This document shows positions 44,364 to 52,901 of a stretch of DNA of 64,000 nt, piece by piece; position 1 is the first letter of the stretch, and each line of letters opens with the position of its first letter. Under the pieces are notes generated by a model. That model worked only from the letters and a program-made list of their open reading frames with translations. It was not told where the DNA came from and did not search any database. Origin of the DNA: Isosphaera pallida ATCC 43644. GTDB lineage: Bacteria; Planctomycetota; Planctomycetia; Isosphaerales; Isosphaeraceae. Both the position numbers and the translations under genes were made by a program. Location: assembly GCF_000186345.1 (NCBI RefSeq), contig NC_014962.1:3500450-3564449 (forward strand). The letters are read 5' to 3'.

Positions 44364-45134
44364 ATGAGTCTCCTGGCACAAGTCCAGAGCGGCAAGCGGC
44401 CGGCCCCGCGGCGCGTGCTGCTCTACGGCACCCACGGCATCGGCAAATCGACCTTCGGCGCCCAAAGCGACCGGCCGGTGTTCGTCCAGACCGAGGACGG
44501 CCTGGGCGAGATCGACTGCGACAAGTTCCCGCTGGCGCTGTCCTACGCGGACGCCCTCAAGGCCCTGGAAGCCCTTTACACCGAGCCGCACCCCTACCGC
44601 ACGGTCGTCGTCGATTCGCTCGACTGGCTGGAGCGGCTCATCTGGGCCGAGGTCTGCCGGCAGCGCTCCGTCGAGAACATCGAGGACATCGGCTACGGCA
44701 AGGGCTACGCCTTCGCCCTGACGCCGTGGCGTGAGTTCCTCACTGGCCTGGACGCCCTGCGCAACGACCGCGGCATGACAGTCGTGCTCATCGCCCACTC
44801 GCGCATCGAGCGCTTCGAGAACCCCGAGACGGACAGCTACGACCGCTACGTGCCCAGGCTGCACAAGCTGGCCTCGCAGGTCATCCAGGAGTGGTGCGAC
44901 GAGGTCCTGTTCGCCACCTACAAGGTCTACACCAAGCAGACCGACGAGGGCTTCAGCCGCAAGAAGACCAAGGGCATCGGCACCGGCGAGCGCGTCCTGT
45001 ACACCAGCGAGCGCCCCTCCCACGTCGCCAAGAACCGCCTGGGCCTTCCCGACGAACTGCCGCTCGACTGGCACGCTTACGCTTCCTTCTTCCACCAACC
45101 CCACACCACCCAGAACGGAGGAACCAATGGCTGA
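44364..45134 (+). CDS. Phage RecA-like ATPase (AAA_24/Sak4-type)
   Basis: 256 residues; GAGGA before the ATG. Walker A is GTHGIGKST at about residues 26-34, Walker B TVVVDSLDWLERLIW, then TVVLIAHSRIERFENPET. Such single-domain RecA-like ATPases act as phage recombination mediators, here between an exonuclease and a DUF669 protein. The end overlaps the next start. Confidence 0.87.
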   Translation: MSLLAQVQSGKRPAPRRVLLYGTHGIGKSTFGAQSDRPVFVQTEDGLGEIDCDKFPLALSYADALKALEALYTEPHPYRTVVVDSLDWLERLIWAEVCRQRSVENIEDIGYGKGYAFALTPWREFLTGLDALRNDRGMTVVLIAHSRIERFENPETDSYDRYVPRLHKLASQVIQEWCDEVLFATYKVYTKQTDEGFSRKKTKGIGTGERVLYTSERPSHVAKNRLGLPDELPLDWHAYASFFHQPHTTQNGGTNG

Positions 45135-45582
45135 CCTGCACGGCTTCAACGCCAACGAAGTCGATCCGACGACCGACCTGGAGCCGATCCCCGCCGGCAA
45201 GTACCTGGCGATGATCACCGACAGCGAGATGAAGCCGACCAAGAGCGGCGACGGCCGCTACCTGCAGCTGACCTTCCAGATCCTGGAGGGGCCTTACAAG
45301 AACCGCTTCGTCTGGGCGCGGCTGAACCTGCACAACGCCAACGAGACGGCGGTGAAGATCGCCCGCGCCGAGCTGTCGGCGATCTGCCGGGCGGTGGGCG
45401 TCTTGACGCCCAGGGACAGCTGCGAGCTGCACAACCTGCCGCTGGTCATCACGGTCAAGCTGAAGAAGCGCGAGGACACCGGCGAGCTGCAGAACGAGGT
45501 CCGCGGCTACGCCAAGAAGGAGGCGGCTTCGGGCCAGCCGCAGCAGGCGGCGACCAACGCGCCCCCCTGGCGGCGCGGCTGA
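45127..45582 (+). CDS. DUF669 protein (ssDNA-binding-type partner)
   Basis: 151 residues with GGAGGAACC before the ATG. ADLHGFNANEVDPTTDLEPI, AGKYLAMITDSEMKPTKSGD, LQLTFQILEGPYKNRFVWAR and LNLHNANETAVKIARAEL are DUF669 features. These proteins replace SSB in phage recombination modules. The disordered Gln/Ala tail resembles an SSB tail. Confidence 0.85.
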   Translation: MADLHGFNANEVDPTTDLEPIPAGKYLAMITDSEMKPTKSGDGRYLQLTFQILEGPYKNRFVWARLNLHNANETAVKIARAELSAICRAVGVLTPRDSCELHNLPLVITVKLKKREDTGELQNEVRGYAKKEAASGQPQQAATNAPPWRRG

Positions 45583-45699
45583 ACAGCACCCCTGCGACCG
45601 CTGCGCGATGTCGGGACAGGACACACACCTCGCCGCCTTAAAGGGTCCATTCGTCGGTCGTGCAGCGGTCGCTTTCCTTTTTCTCCGTCGAGGGCCGGA

Positions 45700-46149
45700 A
45701 TGCTGACCCTGGAACTGCCGTTCCCGCCGAGCCTGAACCACTACTACCGGCACCTCGGCCATGTGACGCTCATCAGCCGCCGGGGCCGGGCGTACCGCGA
45801 GGCGGTCATGGCCTTGCTGGCAGCGCAAAAGATCGAGCCCATGAGCGGGCCGCTGGACCTAGCCGTCGAGCTGTTCCCACCGGACCGCCGCAAGCGCGAC
45901 GCGGACAACTTTCACAAGTGCCTGTCGGATGCGCTGCAACACGCCGGCGTGTTCCACGACGACAGCCAGGTGGTCCGCCTTGAGATCTCCAAGCACGAGC
46001 CTGTCAAGGGCGGCAAGGTCGTCGTCCGCATCCAGGAGCGAAGCACCGATGGCCGGCTGGAAGACCTCAAGAGTGCGCGCCGGTATCTGAGCCGCGTGAT
46101 CGAGCAGATCGAGGGGGCCGTTGGTGCAACTCCGACCTTACCAACGTGA
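45700..46149 (+). CDS. rusA: RusA-type Holliday junction resolvase
   Basis: 149 residues. LPFPPSLNHYYRHLGHVTLI, FPPDRRKRDADNFHKCLSDA (the acidic metal site with paired Asp) and GVFHDDSQVVRLEISKHEPV are RusA signatures. It resolves branched DNA before packaging. The C-terminal 35 residues are extra. It overlaps the helicase start by 26 bp. The 117 bp before it show no gene. Confidence 0.92.
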   Translation: MLTLELPFPPSLNHYYRHLGHVTLISRRGRAYREAVMALLAAQKIEPMSGPLDLAVELFPPDRRKRDADNFHKCLSDALQHAGVFHDDSQVVRLEISKHEPVKGGKVVVRIQERSTDGRLEDLKSARRYLSRVIEQIEGAVGATPTLPT

Positions 46150-47869
46150 AGCCGTTGAGGCCGTCTACGCCTACCTGCGGACGCACGACGACAACCCGGT
46201 GGTCGTGATCCCGACCGCGGGCGGCAAGACGCCGGTCATGGCGACCATCTGCAAGGACGCGGTGACGCGCTGGAACGGCCGGGTGCTGATCCTGGCCCAC
46301 GTCAAGGAGCTGCTGGAGCAGGCGGCGGACAAGCTGCGCCAGGTCTGCCCCGAGGTCCACTTCGGCGTCTACTCGGCGGGCCTGAAGCGGCGCGACACCG
46401 GTCGGGCGGTCATCCTGGCCGGCATCCAGTCGGTCTACCAGCGGGCCGTCGAGCTGGGCACGTTCGACCTGGTCCTGGTGGACGAGGCCCACCTGATCCC
46501 GCCCGAGGGCGACGGCATGTACCGGCAGTTCCTGGCCGACGCCAAGGGGATCAACCCGCACCTTCGCGTCGTCGGCCTGACGGCCACGCCGTACCGGCTG
46601 AAGTCCGGCCTCATCTGCAGCCCGGACCACTTCCTCAACGCGATCTGCTTCGAGGTCGGCGTTCGGGAGCTGATCGTCCAGGGCTACCTCTGCCCACTGG
46701 TCACCAAGGCCGGCAGGGCGCGGGCGGACACCAGCGGCCTGCACGTGCGCGGCGGGGAGTACGTCGCCGTTGAGGTCGAGGACCTGATGGACCAGGACGC
46801 GCTGGTGCGGGCCGCTTGCGCCGAGATCGTCGAGTACACCCGTGACCGCCAGACGGTCTTGATCTTTGCTTCGGGGATCAAGCACGGCCAGCACGTCGTG
46901 CATGTACTGAAAGAGCAGCACGGCATCGAGTGTGGCTTCGTCAGCGGAGAGACGCCGGACGGCGAACGGGACCGATTGATTGCCCGGTTCCGGGATCAGG
47001 AGTGGGCACGCCAGCTTCAGATCGACTTTGGAGCAAACGCCGCCGAGCCGCTGAAGTACCTGTGCAACGTCAACGTGCTGACGACCGGCTTCGACGCGCC
47101 GAACGTCGATTGCGTGGCCCTGCTGCGGCCGACGTTGTCGCCGGGCCTGTACTACCAGATGGTCGGCCGGGGCTTCCGACTCCACCCCGGCAAGCAGAAC
47201 TGCCTGGTCCTCGACTTCGGCGGCAACGTGCTGCGGCACGGCCCGGTGGACCAGGTCCGGGTCAAGGAGGTCGGCGGCCAGGGCAGCGGCCAGGCTCCGG
47301 CGAAGGAGTGTCCGCAATGTCAGTCGGTCATCGCCGCCGGCTACGCGCGCTGCCCCGATTGCGGCTACGAGTTCCCGCCGCCCGAGCGCGGCAAGCACGA
47401 TGCGAAAGCGAGCAGCGCCGGCATCCTGTCGGGCCAGGTGACGACGACCAGGTACATCGTGCAGGACGTGTTCTACAGCGTCCACCAGAAGCGCGGCGCG
47501 CCGGAGGACGCGCCCAGGACCATGCGGGTGGACTACAAGGTCGGCTGGCACGAGTACAAGTCCGAGTGGGTCTGCTTCGAGCACACCGGCTACGCCCGGC
47601 AGAAGGCGGTCGCCTGGTGGAAGCAGCGCTCGCAGGAGCCTGTTCCAGAGACGGCCGAAGAAGCGGTCGCGCTGGCGCAACACGGGCGCCTGGCCCCAAC
47701 GCGCGAGATCACCGTTCGCAGCGTCACCGGCGAGGACTTCGACCGCATCATCGGCTACGAGCTGGGCGACATCCCACCGCAGCCGGACGGCAAGGACCTG
47801 CCCGAGGACGCGCTCGACTTCCCGTTCGGAGCTAACGCGGTCGCCGCGGAGGAGGAAATTCCGTGGTGA
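46124..47869 (+). CDS. DEAD/DEAH-box superfamily 2 helicase
   Basis: 581 residues from GTG 46124 with GAGGGGG 6 nt upstream (TTG 46121 possible). QLRPYQREAVEAVYAYL, PTAGGKTPVMA (motif I), DLVLVDEAHLIPP (DEAH, motif II), VVGLTATPYR (III), NVLTTGFDAPNVD (V), and YYQMVGRGFRLHPGK (VI). A zinc-ribbon (CPQCQSVIAAGYARCPDCGY) follows, then a C-terminal domain of about 130 residues. A phage replication/recombination helicase. Confidence 0.92.
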   Translation: MQLRPYQREAVEAVYAYLRTHDDNPVVVIPTAGGKTPVMATICKDAVTRWNGRVLILAHVKELLEQAADKLRQVCPEVHFGVYSAGLKRRDTGRAVILAGIQSVYQRAVELGTFDLVLVDEAHLIPPEGDGMYRQFLADAKGINPHLRVVGLTATPYRLKSGLICSPDHFLNAICFEVGVRELIVQGYLCPLVTKAGRARADTSGLHVRGGEYVAVEVEDLMDQDALVRAACAEIVEYTRDRQTVLIFASGIKHGQHVVHVLKEQHGIECGFVSGETPDGERDRLIARFRDQEWARQLQIDFGANAAEPLKYLCNVNVLTTGFDAPNVDCVALLRPTLSPGLYYQMVGRGFRLHPGKQNCLVLDFGGNVLRHGPVDQVRVKEVGGQGSGQAPAKECPQCQSVIAAGYARCPDCGYEFPPPERGKHDAKASSAGILSGQVTTTRYIVQDVFYSVHQKRGAPEDAPRTMRVDYKVGWHEYKSEWVCFEHTGYARQKAVAWWKQRSQEPVPETAEEAVALAQHGRLAPTREITVRSVTGEDFDRIIGYELGDIPPQPDGKDLPEDALDFPFGANAVAAEEEIPW

Positions 47870-49755
47870 CACCGGGCGAGCTGCTGACGGCTGCCCTCCG
47901 CTACGCCGAACTGGGCTACCGGGTGTTCCCCTGCGCGCCGGGCAACAGCACCCCGCTGACCGACCACGGTTTCCTCGACGCGACCACGGAGGTTGAGCAG
48001 ATCGAGCGTTGGTGGGGGCAGCACCCGACCGCGAACGTAGCCATCGCCACCGCAGGGCTGCTCGTCGTCGATCTCGACCCGGCAGAAGGGAACGCGGCCA
48101 ACCCGTGGCTCAAGGACGACCCGGACAAGCGGCTCGACTTGGCGGCCGCACCGACGGCCATGACGCCGCGCGGCGGCCGGCACCACGTCTTCCGCAAGCC
48201 AGCGGGGAAGGGCTGGCGCTGCACCGCGAGCCGGCTGGCCCCGAAGGTTGATACGCGCACGGACGGTGGCTACATCATCGTGCCCCCGTCCTGGCGGCCG
48301 GACGGGGCATACTCCTGGGTGCCGGGGCTGGAACTTGACGGCCCTCCCGACCGTCTGCCCGAGCCGCCGCCGTGGTTGGTCGCGTTGCTCGACTCCTTGG
48401 CCCAGGAAACGCCCACGTTGGCCCACGTCGCGGCCGGCGGGGGCCAGGCGAACCCGATCCCGGAGGGCCAACGGAACGCGACCCTGGCGCGCCTGGGCGG
48501 GAACATGCGCCGGGTCGGGATGACCCTGGCCGAGATCGCCGCCGCCTTGCTCCAGACCAACAAGGACCGCTGCTTCCCGCCGCTGTCGCCCCGCGAGGTC
48601 GAGCGCATCGCCGCAAGTGTCGCCCGGTACGAGCCCGACCAGATCGCGACCGCGATGGCCGAGGGGCACTGGGACCAGTTGATGCAGGTCCAGGCGCCGC
48701 AGCTCGCCCCGGTCAGCCTGGCCGACCTGACGGCGCGCTACCCCGACCTGCGCCGGCCGGTGATCCACGGCCTGCTGCGCCAAGGCGAGACGATGAACGT
48801 CATCTCCGCCCCCAAGATCGGCAAGTCCTGGCTGGTCACCGACCTGGCCCTGGCCGTCGCCACGGGCCGGCCCTGGCTCGACACGTTCGCGTGCGAAGCC
48901 GGCGACGTGCTGATCATCGACAACGAGCTTCATGGCGAGACCTCGGCCAACCGCATCCCCAAGGTCGCGGCGGCCCGGCAGATCGGGCTCGGTGATGTTG
49001 GCGGGCACGTCTTCGTGCAGAACCTCCGGGGGCACTGGCAGGACATCTTCTCGCTGGGGCCGTACTTCCGCGCGCTGGAGCCGGGGCGGTTCCGGGTGAT
49101 CATCCTGGACGCCATGTACCGCTTCATGCCGCGGGAGATGGACGAGAACGACAACGGCACAATGGCGAACGTTTACAACGCCATTGATCGCTACGCCGAC
49201 CTGCTGGGCTGCTGCTTCGTGCTCATCCACCACACCAGCAAGGGGAACCAGTCCGGCAAGGCGATCACCGACGTTGGTGCAGGTGCTGGCAGCCAGAGCC
49301 GGGCGACCGACACGCACCTGGTCCTGCGCCCCCACGAGGAGGACGACGTGGTGGTGCTGGAGGCGGCCGTGCGTTCCTGGCCGCCAGTCCTACCAAGGTG
49401 CCTGCGCTGGGCCTTCCCGGTGTGGACGCCGGCCGACGACCTCGACCCGACGCTGCTGCGGAGTGAGCGCCCCAGGCGGGCACGCCGGGCGGAGGCGGAC
49501 GCGGACGAAGCGGAACAACCCGAGCCTTCCTGGGACGCGGAGCGGTTCGCGGCGGCGTTCGTGACGGGCACGCCCAAGACGCGCGACGCGATCCTGGCTG
49601 AGGCGAACGCGGCCGGCCTGTCCGACTGGAAGGCCGAACGTCTGCTGCGCCGGGCGGAAGGACTGGGCCTGGTCCACCGCTGGGCGAGCGGTCGCAACCG
49701 CCCGTCGGCCTACGCGAACGTTCCCCAGCCCGCCAGCGAGGATGCTGACCAGTGA
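47863..49755 (+). CDS. Bifunctional DNA primase-polymerase fused to RepA-like ATPase
   Basis: 630 residues from GTG 47863 (GGAGGAGG upstream), overlapping the helicase. Prim-Pol domain: YAELGYRVFPCAPGNSTPL, HPTANVAIATAGLLVVDLDP (catalytic DxD-like), GGRHHVFRKP, DTRTDGGYIIVPPS. A middle helical segment follows, then a RecA/RepA-like ATPase: NVISAPKIGKSWLVTDLALA (Walker A), DVLIIDNELHGE, FRVIILDAMYRFMP (Walker B), CCFVLIHHTSKGNQSGKAI. The final 100 residues contain a winged-helix-like TPKTRDAILAEANAAGLSDW. It probably initiates phage replication at the repeat cluster just downstream. Confidence 0.9.
   Translation: MVTPGELLTAALRYAELGYRVFPCAPGNSTPLTDHGFLDATTEVEQIERWWGQHPTANVAIATAGLLVVDLDPAEGNAANPWLKDDPDKRLDLAAAPTAMTPRGGRHHVFRKPAGKGWRCTASRLAPKVDTRTDGGYIIVPPSWRPDGAYSWVPGLELDGPPDRLPEPPPWLVALLDSLAQETPTLAHVAAGGGQANPIPEGQRNATLARLGGNMRRVGMTLAEIAAALLQTNKDRCFPPLSPREVERIAASVARYEPDQIATAMAEGHWDQLMQVQAPQLAPVSLADLTARYPDLRRPVIHGLLRQGETMNVISAPKIGKSWLVTDLALAVATGRPWLDTFACEAGDVLIIDNELHGETSANRIPKVAAARQIGLGDVGGHVFVQNLRGHWQDIFSLGPYFRALEPGRFRVIILDAMYRFMPREMDENDNGTMANVYNAIDRYADLLGCCFVLIHHTSKGNQSGKAITDVGAGAGSQSRATDTHLVLRPHEEDDVVVLEAAVRSWPPVLPRCLRWAFPVWTPADDLDPTLLRSERPRRARRAEADADEAEQPEPSWDAERFAAAFVTGTPKTRDAILAEANAAGLSDWKAERLLRRAEGLGLVHRWASGRNRPSAYANVPQPASEDADQ
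48412..48432 (+). repeat. 21-bp repeat encoding PTLAHVA, copy in the primase gene
   Basis: CCCACGTTGGCCCACGTCGC plus G. Identical 21-mers lie at 52531-52551 and 52600-52620 inside another gene, always in the frame that gives PTLAHVA. Confidence 0.7.
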
Positions 49756-49761
49756 GCCGCT

Positions 49762-49942
49762 TGTGTGGTGAGAGCATCGTGGCGACTACTCCTCACAGCG
49801 ATTGCCGTGTGGTGCGACTACTCACCACACAGCGAAAAAGCGGTTCTGTGTGTGGTGTGAGTCCCCCTAATACCCCCTGCGTGTGCTCACGCCACAAGGC
49901 GTGAGCACACGCTGTGTGGTGAGCATAGCCTCACCACACAGC
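49762..49942. other. Candidate phage replication origin: iterons and two perfect hairpins
   Basis: Between the primase and methyltransferase genes the motif TGTGTGGTGAG or its complement recurs (49762, 49821 inverted, 49847, 49913, 49930 inverted). Two perfect 13-bp stem-loops follow each other: 49881-49893 with 49898-49910 (loop ACAA) and 49911-49923 with 49930-49942 (loop of 6). No T-run follows, so terminators are less likely. 49943-50054 shows nothing further except the ribosome-binding site of the next gene. Confidence 0.55.
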
Positions 49943-50054
49943 CGGGGGATAGGTACTTCCCGGCCGTCCTGCGGCCCGGCCCCGCGGCGGGAACAGCCGC
50001 CAAGGTAAGCAGAGTTTGTTTTCGAGGTCCGAACTGTTACGGAGCAGAGGAGCC

Positions 50055-51395
50055 ATGAAGATCGAGCTGCGGAAGCTGTCCGAGATCAAGCCCTACCCCA
50101 ACAACCCCCGCCTCAACGACGACGCGGTCGAAGCCGTGGCGGCATCGATCCGCGAGTTCGGCTTCCGCCAGCCGATCGTGGTGGACGCCGAGGGCGTTAT
50201 CGTCGTCGGCCATACGCGCTACAAGGCCGCGCTGAAGCTGGGCCTGGAGATGGTGCCGGTCCACGTCGCCACGGACCTGACCCCCGAGCAGATCAAGGCC
50301 TACCGCATCGCCGACAACAAGAGCGCCGAGCTGTCCGACTGGGACTACGACCTGCTACCCGTCGAGTTGGGCGAGCTGCAGGGCATGAACTACGACCTGG
50401 GCCTTCTCGGCTTCGACCAGGATGAGCTGGCCCGGCTGCTCGACCCCGGCGTCAAGGACGGGCTGACCGACCCCGACGAGGTGCCTGCGCCGCCCGACGA
50501 GGCGACGACCCGTCCCGGCGACCTGTGGCTCCTCGGCGACCACCGGCTGCTGTGCGGCGACAGCGGCAAGCCCGAGGACGTGGACCGCCTGCTCAATGGC
50601 GCGGTGATCCACCTGGTCAACACCGACCCGCCCTACAACGTGCGGGTCGAACCCAGGAGCAACAACGCCATCGCCGCCGGCCTCAGCTCGTTCGAGGTCA
50701 CGCACCACCAGAAGATGGACGTGGTCCGGCACCCGGAGAAGGCGAAGCCGACCGGCAAGAAGCTGCGGGCCAAGGACCGGCCGCTCGCCAACGACTTCGT
50801 TTCCGACGAGGTGTTCGAGAAGATGCTGCACGCCTGGTTCGGCAACCTCGCCCGCGTGCTCGAGTCCGGCCGGGCCTTCTACATCTGGGGCGGCTACGCC
50901 AACTGCGCCAACTACCCGCCGGTGCTGAAGGCCACGGGCCTGTACTTCTCGCAGGCGATCATCTGGGTCAAGGAGCACCCCGTGCTGACCCGCAAGGACT
51001 TCATGGGCAACCACGAGTGGTGCTTCTACGGCTGGCGGGAAGGGGCGGCCCACGTCTTCCTCGGCCCCAACAACGCTGTCGATGTCTGGTCGGTCAAGAA
51101 GGTCAACCCGCAGTCGATGATCCACCTGACCGAGAAGCCGGTCGAGCTGGCCGTGCGGGCGATCCAGTACTCGTCGCGGCCCGGCGAGAACGTCCTCGAC
51201 CTGTTCGGCGGCTCCGGCTCGACACTCATCGGCGCCGAGCAGACCGGCCGCAAGGCATACCTCATGGAGCTGGACCCGCTCTACTGTGACGTGATTTGCG
51301 AACGCTGGTGCAAGTTCACCGGAAAGGAGGCATTCCGTGTTGATCCTCAAGGAAATCAAACCCCGCGCTCCGAGCTGCTCGCCGGGCGAGCGTAA
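50055..51395 (+). CDS. ParB-N-domain DNA methyltransferase (N4/N6, beta class)
   Basis: 446 residues from the ATG at 50055 with AGAGGAG upstream. The N-terminal ParB/Srx-like domain has LRKLSEIKPYPNNPRLNDDA and GFRQPIVVDAEGVIVVGHTR. The methylase has NTDPPYNVRVEPRSNNAIAA (motif IV, DPPY), DVWSVKKVNPQSMIHLTEKP and ENVLDLFGGSGSTLIGAEQT (motif I). No partner restriction enzyme is adjacent except an HNH-like protein that overlaps its end. Phage solitary methylases usually protect or mark phage DNA. Confidence 0.93.
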   Translation: MKIELRKLSEIKPYPNNPRLNDDAVEAVAASIREFGFRQPIVVDAEGVIVVGHTRYKAALKLGLEMVPVHVATDLTPEQIKAYRIADNKSAELSDWDYDLLPVELGELQGMNYDLGLLGFDQDELARLLDPGVKDGLTDPDEVPAPPDEATTRPGDLWLLGDHRLLCGDSGKPEDVDRLLNGAVIHLVNTDPPYNVRVEPRSNNAIAAGLSSFEVTHHQKMDVVRHPEKAKPTGKKLRAKDRPLANDFVSDEVFEKMLHAWFGNLARVLESGRAFYIWGGYANCANYPPVLKATGLYFSQAIIWVKEHPVLTRKDFMGNHEWCFYGWREGAAHVFLGPNNAVDVWSVKKVNPQSMIHLTEKPVELAVRAIQYSSRPGENVLDLFGGSGSTLIGAEQTGRKAYLMELDPLYCDVICERWCKFTGKEAFRVDPQGNQTPRSELLAGRA

Positions 51396-51816
51396 GGTGG
51401 GCGGCAATCGCCGCCCACGCTCGTGGACGATCTGTCCGGTATGCCTGGGCATCTTCCCGCTGCCCCATTTGCGGCGTCGGTTCTGCTCCTACCCCTGCAA
51501 GGTCACGGCGCAAGCGACGGGACGACAGACCGTGCGACGAACGATTGCGAAAGCTCGCACCGCCCAGAGCCTGCTGCGCTACCACGTTCAGGCCGGGAAC
51601 ATTGTCCGCCCGGATGCCTGCGAGGAATGCGGGGCCACGGATCGACGCATCGAGGCAGCACACTTCAACTACGACGAGCCGTTGCGGGTCCGCTGGCTTT
51701 GCGTTCCTTGTCATCGCCGGTGGGACAAGAGCGAACCAAAACACGCCACGGTCATTATCCAGCGCCGGGAGAAGTTCACCGGCCGCAAGGCGGAAAGGGG
51801 GAATGGTCATGCGTGA
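51337..51816 (+). CDS. Small zinc-finger HNH-type protein
   Basis: 159 residues, GTG 51337 with GGAAAGGAGG 6 nt upstream, overlapping the methyltransferase by 59 bp. ICPVCLGIFPLPHLRRRFCS is a zinc finger. DACEECGATDRRIEAAHFNY then VRWLCVPCHRRWD is an HNH-like zinc-binding motif with His and Cys pairs. It may be a homing-like or restriction nuclease coupled to the methylase; the true HNH catalytic Asn is not obvious. Confidence 0.7.
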   Translation: MLILKEIKPRAPSCSPGERKVGGNRRPRSWTICPVCLGIFPLPHLRRRFCSYPCKVTAQATGRQTVRRTIAKARTAQSLLRYHVQAGNIVRPDACEECGATDRRIEAAHFNYDEPLRVRWLCVPCHRRWDKSEPKHATVIIQRREKFTGRKAERGNGHA

Positions 51817-52198
51817 TTACAGCCTACACGACTCCGGTGAGCGCCAGCAGTTTGCGACCGGGGCCGTGCGGGACCGGCAGGCCGGCAAGGGGCGATTCGA
51901 TCTGCTGCCGCCGCTAGCCATGAACCGCCTGGCCCGGCACTTTGAGAAGGGCGCGGCCAAGTACGGCGACCGCAACTGGGAGCGGGGCATCCCGCTCAGC
52001 CGCTTCCTGGACTCGGCCCTGCGCCACCTGTTCGCCTACCTGGCGGGCCGGGACGACGAAGACCACCTGGTGGCGGCCGCCTGGAACCTGCTGGCGGCCC
52101 TGGAGACGGACGCGCGGGCGGCCGGCGGCCGGCTCCCGCCCGAGCTGGTGGACATCGGCCCTCAGCGGCCGGACGGGACAAAGGAGGCGGAAGCATGA
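51809..52198 (+). CDS. dATP/dGTP diphosphohydrolase-type protein (phage N-domain family)
   Basis: 129 residues from the ATG at 51809, the one well placed for the AAGGGGG site. GAVRDRQAGKGRFDLLPPLA, HFEKGAAKYGDRNWERGIPL, SALRHLFAYLAGRDDEDHLV and AAAWNLLAALE are the signature of the domain named dATP/dGTP diphosphohydrolase N-terminal, a MazG-like all-alpha fold. It probably trims the nucleotide pool. Confidence 0.8.
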   Translation: MRDYSLHDSGERQQFATGAVRDRQAGKGRFDLLPPLAMNRLARHFEKGAAKYGDRNWERGIPLSRFLDSALRHLFAYLAGRDDEDHLVAAAWNLLAALETDARAAGGRLPPELVDIGPQRPDGTKEAEA

Positions 52199-52638
52199 TC
52201 TACCTGGCCAGTCCCTACTCGCACCCGGACCCGGCGGTGCGCGAGCAGCGGTTCCGCGCCGCCTGCCGGGCGGCCGTTGCCCTGCTCTGTGCCGGCCAGG
52301 TGGTTTTCTCGCCCATCACCCACAGCCATCCGCTGGCGCAGCACGGGCTGCCGGGGAGCTGGCAGTTCTGGGAGCAGTACGACCGCAAGTTCCTGGAGCG
52401 GTGCGACGAGGTGGTGGTGCTAATGCTGGATGGCTGGGAGGAGAGTGTCGGGGTGCAGGCGGAGATCCGCATCGCGCGGGAGCTGGGCAAGCCGGTACGA
52501 TATCTGGCCCCGGAGTTGGCCCCCGTTTCGCCCACGTTGGCCCACGTCGCGTCCGGTTCCCCGGAGGCGGACCCCACGCCAATCGGGGCCGATCGCCCGC
52601 CCACGTTGGCCCACGTCGCGTCGGAGGTGCCGGGGTGA
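52195..52638 (+). CDS. DUF1937 / nucleoside 2-deoxyribosyltransferase-like protein
   Basis: 147 residues, ATGA overlap with the gene before. MIYLASPYSHPDPAVREQRF, VFSPITHSHPLAQHGLPGSW, CDEVVVLMLDGWEESVGVQA and EIRIARELGKPVRYL are DUF1937 features (Rossmann-like, related to deoxyribosyltransferases). The last 40 residues are an extension containing two PTLAHVAS repeats encoded by identical 21-mers. Confidence 0.82.
   Translation: MIYLASPYSHPDPAVREQRFRAACRAAVALLCAGQVVFSPITHSHPLAQHGLPGSWQFWEQYDRKFLERCDEVVVLMLDGWEESVGVQAEIRIARELGKPVRYLAPELAPVSPTLAHVASGSPEADPTPIGADRPPTLAHVASEVPG
52531..52620 (+). repeat. Two further copies of the 21-bp PTLAHVA repeat
   Basis: Identical 21-mers at 52531-52551 and 52600-52620, 69 nt apart. 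They add a repetitive tail to the DUF1937 protein. The third copy is 4 kb away in the primase gene. Confidence 0.7.
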
Positions 52639-52707
52639 ACGCCAACGCGACCAACGAGAAGAGACCCCGCCGGGGGGTCTCACGGGCGATGGGGTTGTCG
52701 GGGCGGG

Positions 52708-52887
52708 CTACGCTTCCGCGTCCGGCTGGTTCGGGTCGTAGACGGTCCCGCAGCTGTCGCAGCGGACCTTATCGTCGTCGATCCAGACCAGCGAGTCGAT
52801 GTCGTCCTCGCCGCAGCTCGGGCAAGCAAAGCCGGGGGCCACGCGGTCGTAGCCGTCGGGTTCGATGGGGTGGTTATTGGTCGTCAT
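52708..52887 (-). CDS. Small zinc-ribbon protein
   Basis: 59 residues from the ATG at 52887 with AGGAGCG upstream. FACPSCGEDDIDSLVWIDDD and KVRCDSCGTVYDPN give a CxxC...CxxC zinc ribbon. Acidic. It follows the HARE-HTH gene by 14 nt; the two form a short minus-strand unit within the plus-strand phage operon. Function unknown. Confidence 0.65.
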   Translation of the reverse strand: MTTNNHPIEPDGYDRVAPGFACPSCGEDDIDSLVWIDDDKVRCDSCGTVYDPNQPDAEA

Positions 52888-52901
52888 GGTCCGCGCTCCT
52901 T

